Shown here: positions 58,701 through 64,000 of the stretch, piece after piece
Numbering within the stretch: position 1 is the first letter of the stretch
Layout: each line of letters opens with the position of its first letter
Assembly: GCA_016219875.1 (NCBI GenBank)
Contig: JACRJZ010000074.1
Span: forward strand, 17,279-81,278
Source: Verrucomicrobiota bacterium
GTDB lineage: Bacteria > Verrucomicrobiota > Verrucomicrobiia > Limisphaerales > JACRJZ01
Direction: 5' to 3'
Length of the DNA stretch: 64,000 nt
Program-made: the position numbers and the translations under genes
The notes under the pieces: generated by a model
The model's database searches: none
Told to the model about the DNA's origin: nothing
What the model saw: the letters and a program-made list of their open reading frames with translations, nothing else

Positions 58701-61700
58701 GGACCAGAACAGGTGGCCGGTTTTCAGGTCTCGATCCCAGGTGCCCATCTGGGCCGCTTCGGTCGCCAGCCGCAGCCGCTCTTCAGAGACGCGCAAGGCC
58801 TCCCCGGCTTGTTTGCGCTCGGTGATGTCGCGCCCGATGCCGACCAAGCCGATGACCTGGCCCTGCGGATCGCACAACGGCACCTTGGAAGTGAGCAGCC
58901 AGCGCCGGTGGCCGGCGGAATCCAGAATGAATTCCTCGCGGTTGATAAGCGCCCGGCCGGACTGCATGACGGCCTGTTCGTCCGCCCGGAACCGCGCGGC
59001 CAAGTCGGGAGCCTGGAGGTCCCCGTCGGTCTGGCCCACGATTTCCTCCGGTGAGGTCCGGCCCAGGCTTTGGGCCAGCGCACGGTTGCCCACGACGAAC
59101 CGCCCGCCCGGGTCTTTGACGAAGACGTGGTCGGGCAAGTTGTCGATCAGGGTCCGGAGGAGGTTGCGCTCGCGGGCCAGGGTTTCCTCCGCCCGCTTGC
59201 GCTCGGTGATGTCGTCCCACACTCCGAGAATGTGAGGCCGGTCGCCGATCAGCACGCGGCAGGCGGTGATGATCATGGGCACCTCGTGCCCGTCCTTGGC
59301 CCGGAGGCGGGTTTCGAAGCGGTCGCGGCCCGTTTCCAGGATCTTCTGAAGGTGCTCCGGCACTTCATGCCGTTGTTCCACCGTCTCCAGGTCGGGAATC
59401 GAAAGGCGGGCAAACTCCTCCTCTCCGTAGCCGAGCACGGCCGCGGCTTGGGCGTTGAACTGAACGATCTGGCCCCGTTCCGGCGTGATCAGGACGGCCC
59501 CGCTGGGCGCCAGTTCGAAGAGCGCCTGGTAGCGTTCCTGGCTTTCCCTTAGCGATTCCTCCGCCTGCTTGCGCTCGGTGATGTCTTGCGCCGTGCCGGC
59601 CAGATAGGCGGGTCGGTTCGCAACGTCCACCACCAGTTCACCCCGGCCATTGATAAAACGGATCGTGCCGTCGGGCAGGACACAGCGGAACTGCAATTCG
59701 CCAGGCTTTCTTCCGGCCTGACAGGCCACGATCCAGGCCTGCATCGCCGGCCGGTCGTCCGGATGGATCAGGTTGAGAAACGAATCGGGATTCGGGGTGA
59801 ACGTGTCCGGCGAAACGCCATACAGGCGATAGGTTTCCTCGGACCAGATTATCCGGCCATCGAAATAGAAAATCCAACTGCCAATGTGCGCCATGCGTTG
59901 CGATTCGGAGAGCAGATGCTCCTTCTCCCGCAAGGCGTTTTCCACTCGCTTGCGCTCGGTGATGTCCTGGAATGAACCCTGAACCTTCACCACCTTGCCG
60001 TTCTCTTTGACGGGATGGCCGATGGTTCGCACCCATTTGTGGTTCCCTTTCGCCGTGATCAGTTCCAGTTCCAAGTCATACGGCTGGCCCAGTTCGATGG
60101 CCTCCTTCATCGCGGTTTCGATCCAGGAACGGGAGTCCCCAACGTAAAGGCTCAGGCCCAAGGCCACATTCGTCTCCTGGCCGGGGTCGAGGTCATGGAT
60201 CCGGGCCACTTCCTCGGTCCAAGTGCCTTTGCCCGTGACCGGATCGAACTCCCACCCGCCAACCTGGGCGATCCGGCCTGTTTCCCGCAGGAGTGCTTCA
60301 TGGAATTGCAGCGTCTCCTCGGCCCGCTTGCGCTCCGTGATGTCCAGCGTCACGCCCGCCACCCGCAGGGGCTGGCCGGCGGCGTTGCAGAAGACCCGGC
60401 CCCGCGTGGAGTTCCAATGCACCGAGCCGTCCGGCCAGACGACGCGCTTCTCCACTTCGTAGTCCGCCCGGTCCTCCACCGCCTTTCTCAGGGCGGCTGC
60501 GACGCGGTCGCGGTCTTCGGGATGGACGCACGCCACGAAGCGCTCGTAGGTCATGGTGGTATCAGCGGGCAAGCCGTAGAGGGCCTTGCACCGTTCCGAC
60601 CACACGACTTCCCCGGTGAGGACGTTCCAGTTCCAGTCGCCCAGACGCCCGGCCTCCAGGGCGAGTTGCAGGTCGGCTTCCCGCCGCCGCAACACCTCTT
60701 CGGCCTGCTTGCGGTCCGTGATGTCGCGGCTCAAGCCCAGCAGGCCGGTGACAGCGCCCTGGCGGTTCCGCAACGGCACCTTGACCGTGAGGAACCAGCG
60801 CGCGTTGCCGTCCTTGTCCACACAAGGCTCCTCGCGGTTGAGGATCGGCTGGCCGGAGGTCATCACCTGCAGGTCGTCCTGGTGATAACCCTGGGCCAAG
60901 TCGGGCGGGAAGAAATCGAAGACCGTCTTGCCGGCCAGGGCCGCTTCCCCGGCGACGCCCAGCAATTCGGCGTGGGCGCGGTTGGACAGGCTGAACCGGC
61001 CCTGTTGGTCTTTCGTGAAGATCTTGTCCGGCGTGCTGTCGATGAGGGTGCGGAGCAGGTTGCGCTCGTCGGCCAGCGCCTGTTCGGCCCGCTTGCGCTC
61101 GGTGATGTCGCGCAGCACGCCTTCATGGACGACCACGTTCCCCTGGGCGTCCCGGACGTATTCGGCGTGGTCCTCCACCCAGATTTCCGAGCCGTCCTTC
61201 CGGCGCAGCCGGTAATCCACAATGCCGCTGACGCGCGTCAACCGCTCGCGTTCCCCCTGCGAGAAGTAGAGGTCCCGCTGGATATCGACTTGCAGCATCT
61301 CGTCCCTGCTGGCGTAGCCGAACATCCTAACCATCGCCGGGTTGACATCGAGAAACTTCCCCTCGGGCGTGCTGCAGTACACCCCATCCGGCGTCCGGTC
61401 GAACAAAGTCCGGTAGCGTTCCTCGCTTTGGCGCAGGGCTTCTTCGGCCTGTTTGCGCTCGGTGATGTCCTGGATCGTAACCAGGGCCATGTCCTGGTTC
61501 CCGATGTTGATGCGGCAGGTCGAAAGCAGAAACGTCAGCGTCCGGGCTTGGCCGTGAGTCAAGGAAGCCAGGCTGGCTTCCACCTGGTGATGGCTTTGGC
61601 CGGTGGCCAGGGTGTCGAGGACGGTGCGGCGGACGACGCACTCGTGACAGCGCGGCCCGAAGCCGCAGCCCATCACACTCTCGAGCGCGTGCAGGCAATG

Positions 61701-63629
61701 CAAGGCTTCACCGCCGCGCCGGCCAAACTGTTCGGCGGCGGGGGCGCCGGTGAATTGTTCCGCCAGCCGGTTCATCTTGCGCACCCGGCGCTCGGCATCG
61801 ACGAGCATCATCACGAGCGGGGCGTTCTGGTAAATCGCGCTCAACTCCTGCTCGCGGTCCTTGATCTCCTGCGCGTCGTGCTGGCGGTCCCGTTCCAGAG
61901 CCAGTTCGCGTCGCAGGAACCCCGCGTCCCGCTGCCGCCAGACCAAGCCGAGGCCCAAGGCGACTGAAACCAAGAGCACGGCGACCGCGCTGCCCACGGC
62001 CAGGGCTTGATTGCGCAACGGGGCGAAGACCTCGGCTTGATCCACCTTGGCCACGAAGAACCAGGGCGAGTCGGGAACCTGCCGCAGCGCCGCCAGCACT
62101 GGCACGGCCCGGTAATCGCGACCTTCGACGACGCCCACCTGACCTTGCACTGCCAGAGCGGCCGGCAGGTCCGGGTGGTCGCGGGGAAACCGCAGGTCCA
62201 GCGCCGTGTTGGTGCGATGCCGCAGTTCGTTCAGAAACACCACTTCCTCGCCTTCGCGCCGGACCAGCAGGGTTTCCACGGATCGGCTGTGAGTCGGCCA
62301 GGAAGCAATCAGTGGGAACAGGAATTGCCGAGCGTCGATTTGAAAGACCAACACTCCCGCGCTCCGATCCGCCGCTGACGGGGGCAGCCCGGCGGCCGGC
62401 ACGTTGTCCCGCGTTCCCTCCCGGCGCACCACCAGCGGCACCACGAGAGCCATCTGCACGGGGCCGTTCTCCGTTGGCCGGTGCAGGTCGGCGACGACCA
62501 CTTGCCGCGTGCGGAGGGCTTCTTCCGCCGCGCGGCGGGTCGTTTTGCACAGCACGCCCTCGCCGCGCGGCGGGTGAACCAGCCGCACCTTCAACTCTGC
62601 ATCCAGCACGAGCGCCTGCTGGTACGGGCCGGTGGCCAGAAACGGGTCCAGCCAGCCCGTGAACATCTGGCGGGTGTTGGGCGAGGCCGGCTCGGCCAGC
62701 GAATCGAGCGCGCGGCGGGCGACGTACGGAGTGTGCAGCACCAAGTTCGCGTCGGCCAGCCGCTCGCGACGCCAGACGGCGATCTGCCCCACCTTCAAGT
62801 CAGCAATGGTAGCCAGTTCGCCCTGGATCGTCCGGCGGGTGTCGGCCTGCTGCCGACGGAGATAGAAAAAGCCCACTGCGGCAATCGCGACGGCGAGGAC
62901 CAGGAACGCCACCAGGAGCGACCACTCGAAGCGGCGCGGCGCTTGGGCCGTGGGCGCAAACCCGCCTTCGTCGTGCCAACGCCGCAGCGCCGGCACCAGC
63001 CCCACCGCCAACAAGCCCAGGCCGCAGAGGAGAAACGAAACCGCCGTCACCAAGGCCATCGGGATCGTCGTTCCGCCGTACAACCACGGCGTGCCGGAGA
63101 CGTAGCCCAGCACCACGATCAAGCCCGTCAACGCCACCAGCAGGGCGAAAGCGTTGCCGGCGTGGTGGCACAATCTCCAGCGCGAGAACGGCGGCATCCC
63201 GCCCAGGAGCGCGCCGGACGCGAGCAAGAAAGTAAACGCCGTCAGCAGCGACATCCGCCCCACGGGAATACCTCCGACGGTTTCGGCCGTGCGCGTCAGC
63301 CACTGCTCCACCGGCAGATGCAGATCGCCCGCCTCCTGGATCAACACCAGGAGTGCGAACAAGGCCACCGCCACCGCGACCAGCGCCCCACCGCGCCTGA
63401 CCGCGGGTTGGCCGGGCCAGCGGCTGCGCAGCCAGAGCGCGCCGTTCACCAGCAGCAAGGCCAGCGCCGTGCTGGGCGCCATCGGCACATAATCCGCGCC
63501 GAAGGCGCCGACCTGCCACCGGCCCACGCCCCAACTCAGCAACGCCAGAGCGGCCAGACCGGCGGCGGCGAGGGCCAAGAATCCGCCCCACCGACGGAGC
63601 CTGGCTTCAATATCCGGGATCGATTTCAC
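55731..63629 (-). CDS. Giant membrane sensor histidine kinase with about 14 PAS domains
   Basis: This 2632-residue protein starts at GTG 63629, preceded by AAGGAG 7 nt upstream; the GTG at 63653 has no such site. The N-terminus has about six to eight membrane helices (FLALAAAGLAALALLSWGVG, VPMAPSTALALLLVNGALWL and others, to about 260). A predicted periplasmic sensor domain follows (about 275-555: QGELATIADLKVGQIAVWRR to VPDSPWFFVAKVDQAEVFAP), closed by another helix. Then come about 14 PAS units, each ending in DITERK or a variant; the first carries a Cys cluster (GCGFGPRCHECVVRR). The core is phytochrome-like: SYSVSHDLRAPLRVIDGFTG (His near 2418), N-box ALANLLANAIKYTRPR, VKDNGVGFDMRYAGKLFGVF and GTGVGLALVQRVIHRHGG. 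It lacks a receiver of its own; the Rcp1-like gene downstream is the likely acceptor. Confidence 0.92.
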   Translation of the reverse strand: MKSIPDIEARLRRWGGFLALAAAGLAALALLSWGVGRWQVGAFGADYVPMAPSTALALLLVNGALWLRSRWPGQPAVRRGGALVAVAVALFALLVLIQEAGDLHLPVEQWLTRTAETVGGIPVGRMSLLTAFTFLLASGALLGGMPPFSRWRLCHHAGNAFALLVALTGLIVVLGYVSGTPWLYGGTTIPMALVTAVSFLLCGLGLLAVGLVPALRRWHDEGGFAPTAQAPRRFEWSLLVAFLVLAVAIAAVGFFYLRRQQADTRRTIQGELATIADLKVGQIAVWRRERLADANLVLHTPYVARRALDSLAEPASPNTRQMFTGWLDPFLATGPYQQALVLDAELKVRLVHPPRGEGVLCKTTRRAAEEALRTRQVVVADLHRPTENGPVQMALVVPLVVRREGTRDNVPAAGLPPSAADRSAGVLVFQIDARQFLFPLIASWPTHSRSVETLLVRREGEEVVFLNELRHRTNTALDLRFPRDHPDLPAALAVQGQVGVVEGRDYRAVPVLAALRQVPDSPWFFVAKVDQAEVFAPLRNQALAVGSAVAVLLVSVALGLGLVWRQRDAGFLRRELALERDRQHDAQEIKDREQELSAIYQNAPLVMMLVDAERRVRKMNRLAEQFTGAPAAEQFGRRGGEALHCLHALESVMGCGFGPRCHECVVRRTVLDTLATGQSHHQVEASLASLTHGQARTLTFLLSTCRINIGNQDMALVTIQDITERKQAEEALRQSEERYRTLFDRTPDGVYCSTPEGKFLDVNPAMVRMFGYASRDEMLQVDIQRDLYFSQGERERLTRVSGIVDYRLRRKDGSEIWVEDHAEYVRDAQGNVVVHEGVLRDITERKRAEQALADERNLLRTLIDSTPDKIFTKDQQGRFSLSNRAHAELLGVAGEAALAGKTVFDFFPPDLAQGYHQDDLQVMTSGQPILNREEPCVDKDGNARWFLTVKVPLRNRQGAVTGLLGLSRDITDRKQAEEVLRRREADLQLALEAGRLGDWNWNVLTGEVVWSERCKALYGLPADTTMTYERFVACVHPEDRDRVAAALRKAVEDRADYEVEKRVVWPDGSVHWNSTRGRVFCNAAGQPLRVAGVTLDITERKRAEETLQFHEALLRETGRIAQVGGWEFDPVTGKGTWTEEVARIHDLDPGQETNVALGLSLYVGDSRSWIETAMKEAIELGQPYDLELELITAKGNHKWVRTIGHPVKENGKVVKVQGSFQDITERKRVENALREKEHLLSESQRMAHIGSWIFYFDGRIIWSEETYRLYGVSPDTFTPNPDSFLNLIHPDDRPAMQAWIVACQAGRKPGELQFRCVLPDGTIRFINGRGELVVDVANRPAYLAGTAQDITERKQAEESLRESQERYQALFELAPSGAVLITPERGQIVQFNAQAAAVLGYGEEEFARLSIPDLETVEQRHEVPEHLQKILETGRDRFETRLRAKDGHEVPMIITACRVLIGDRPHILGVWDDITERKRAEETLARERNLLRTLIDNLPDHVFVKDPGGRFVVGNRALAQSLGRTSPEEIVGQTDGDLQAPDLAARFRADEQAVMQSGRALINREEFILDSAGHRRWLLTSKVPLCDPQGQVIGLVGIGRDITERKQAGEALRVSEERLRLATEAAQMGTWDRDLKTGHLFWSAGQERLMGCEPGTFSGAPEAFLELLHPDSFDVHAAAQQRARTGDGVFHAELHFRLRDGRERWGLVHGQTIFDEAGKPVRILGIQLDITKRKQAERALQESEALYQSLVQQMPAGVFRKDAQGRYVFVNAWFCQIGGFEPAHYLGKTAEEFSSALAERSPGNLEVATAIGLATEGGGHHAQIMQTGLRLELEEERLLADGTRQHLHVVKAPVLGSDGRIVGTQGILFDITERKRAEEALRKSENQFRSFMRHLPGLAYIKNADGQVLFANDGFATYLGMEAASLLGKRNSDLFPPDFAEKTTADDRRVLATGQPVEIEETFAGRTWVTRKFPIAQAGAAPWLGGITLDINERKRAEEALRRSQAVLAQAGQMAHLGAWEIEVRNPDDLSANPLRWSDEVYRIFGYAPGEVEATNALFFEHVHPDDRPRVQQSLAEAIVEKRPYQFEHRIVRPDGTERVVLERAEIAFDPQGRPRQIVGAVQDITERKRSEAALRESEAKFRALTEESLVGVYLIQNGRFLYVNDAEARILGYTPEELHALPSVAVTVAEEDRARVAENLARRQTGESQALRYEFTALRKDGERRAVEVLGTATTFAGQPAVLGTALDITERKRSEAALRESEESFRTLAEAVPQIVWATRPDGWNIYFNQRWVDYTGLTLEESYGHGWNIPFHPDDKQRSWDAWQHATQNRGIYSLEVRLRRKDGVYRWWLIRGTPLCDASDHIVKWFGTCTDIEELKQAEEEILRLNQTLEQRVVERTAQLAAANKELEAFSYSVSHDLRAPLRVIDGFTGILAEDYGSKFDAEGQRVLGIVCSEAKRMGQLIDDLLMFSRIGRQAQQPVPINMETLARSVYEECAALAPERRLRFTLQPLPPAQGDRAMLRQALANLLANAIKYTRPRALAEIEMGGRVEGHEAVYYVKDNGVGFDMRYAGKLFGVFQRLHTEDEFEGTGVGLALVQRVIHRHGGRVWAEGELEKGSVFYFTLPITQA

Positions 63630-63636
63630 GCAGCTA

Positions 63637-63642
63637 CTCCTT
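63637..63642 (-). promoter_or_regulatory. Shine-Dalgarno site deciding the giant kinase start
   Basis: Minus-strand AAGGAG, then TAGCTGC, then GTG at 63629. It is one of the few clear Shine-Dalgarno sequences in the window and places the start 8 codons inside the longest open frame. Confidence 0.7.
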
Positions 63643-64000
63643 CTCCGTTCCACGCGGACGGCGAATCACCCTTCGCAAGATTCGGATTCGCTTCTCGCGC
63701 GCCTTGGGCTTCCTTGCATTGCGCTCCACGAGCAACATCTCGGCGGGAGAGTGCCCGAATCTTGCCTCGAGTGAAATACCGTAGAGTACGCAGACCCGCC
63801 ACGACCATTTGCCTGGGCCTTCGTGGACCGCGACGATGCCGCGAGACGGACTGCGGCGGCGTAGCGCAGGTTTTCAACCCTTGTCATTACCCACATCTTT
63901 TCGATGCTTGTTTTAGTCTTCTGATGATGGTTTCTTGAGCGCGTGGGCGTGGCTGCGGCCCGCCGTGTCGGTTCCTCTCCGGTCGGTTTTATGAACACGA
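63643..64000. other. Region upstream of the giant kinase; no gene seen
   Basis: The last 358 bp hold no supported gene. At 63861-63880 GTAGCGCAGGTTTTCAACCC is a single unit like those inside the element at 13687 (GTAGCGCCGGTTTTCAACCG), probably a solitary remnant. ATGAACACG at 63991 could be the start of a gene continuing past the edge, but nothing supports it. Confidence 0.4.

Noticed and set aside
63666..63998. Minus-strand frame of 110 codons at the right edge.
   Set aside because: Ser/Arg-rich, no motif, no ribosome site; covers a repeat remnant. Treated as non-coding.

Overview
The window looks like a piece of chromosome from a high-GC member of the Verrucomicrobiota, probably a Pedosphaera- or Limisphaera-like lineage. 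This is inferred from gene content: a very large secreted lamin-tail/CotH protein ending in the 'GKTYRIDFKTNLTDAAW' type of C-terminal domain, a TIGR04073-type lipoprotein, a secreted sulfatase, a DUF1549/DUF1553 protein, a GxGYxYP protein, many lipoproteins and very long PAS sensor kinases. No rRNA, tRNA, CRISPR array, integrase or transposase was seen.

Layout. 0-13.6 kb: the 3' end of a glycoside-hydrolase-like gene, a branched-chain aminotransferase, a family 2 glycosyltransferase, a 7-kb secreted lamin-tail/CotH protein, an APC permease fused to a Usp domain, and a small lipoprotein. 13.9-17.6 kb: a HEAT-repeat lipoprotein, an MFS transporter and a double ModA-like binding protein. 17.7-26.2 kb: a beta-helix gene remnant, then a co-oriented run of ABC-2 permease, large SPFH membrane protein, four-helix-bundle gene bracketed by inverted repeats, HflC-like, HflK-like, retropepsin-like protein and P1B-type metal ATPase. 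26.3-30.6 kb (minus strand): mcsA-mcsB-clpC, a protein-arginine-phosphorylation and degradation module without ctsR. 31.2-39.4 kb: an aldolase-like TIM barrel, a GxGYxYP protein, an esterase, a DUF1828/DUF6978-like two-gene cassette, Ndk and a sulfatase. 39.8-44.2 kb and 51.1-63.6 kb: two signalling clusters on opposite strands with the same order (sensor kinase, stand-alone Rcp1-like receiver, REC-PAS-HK-REC hybrid); the second includes a 2632-residue kinase with about 14 PAS domains and also carries a NarL-type regulator. 44.2-50.7 kb: lipoprotein and secreted proteins, a PLP aminotransferase, an unknown conserved-looking protein and a DUF1549/DUF1553 protein.

The most unusual property is the density of short, non-autonomous repeats. 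I distinguish at least six families. Five are palindromic families in 1-3 copies each: a GGCTG/CATCAAGCTC-bounded element with variable cargo, GTAGCAGCCGACGTGAGG, a GGCCCGGTG family, GACAGGCGTCGCGCCTGT and GGCGCTCTGCCGAGACGCC. The sixth is a set of arrays with strict 7-nt (some 8- or 9-nt) periodicity arranged as inverted pairs. Several are embedded in frame inside genes (glycoside-hydrolase-like, ModA-like, aminotransferase, DUF1549 protein), or form the 3' end of a gene (four-helix bundle, lipoprotein). Two sit just after stop codons as terminator-like hairpins. One heptamer pair exactly brackets the four-helix-bundle gene inside the SPFH operon. These assignments come from reading the sequence by eye; no database search was possible.
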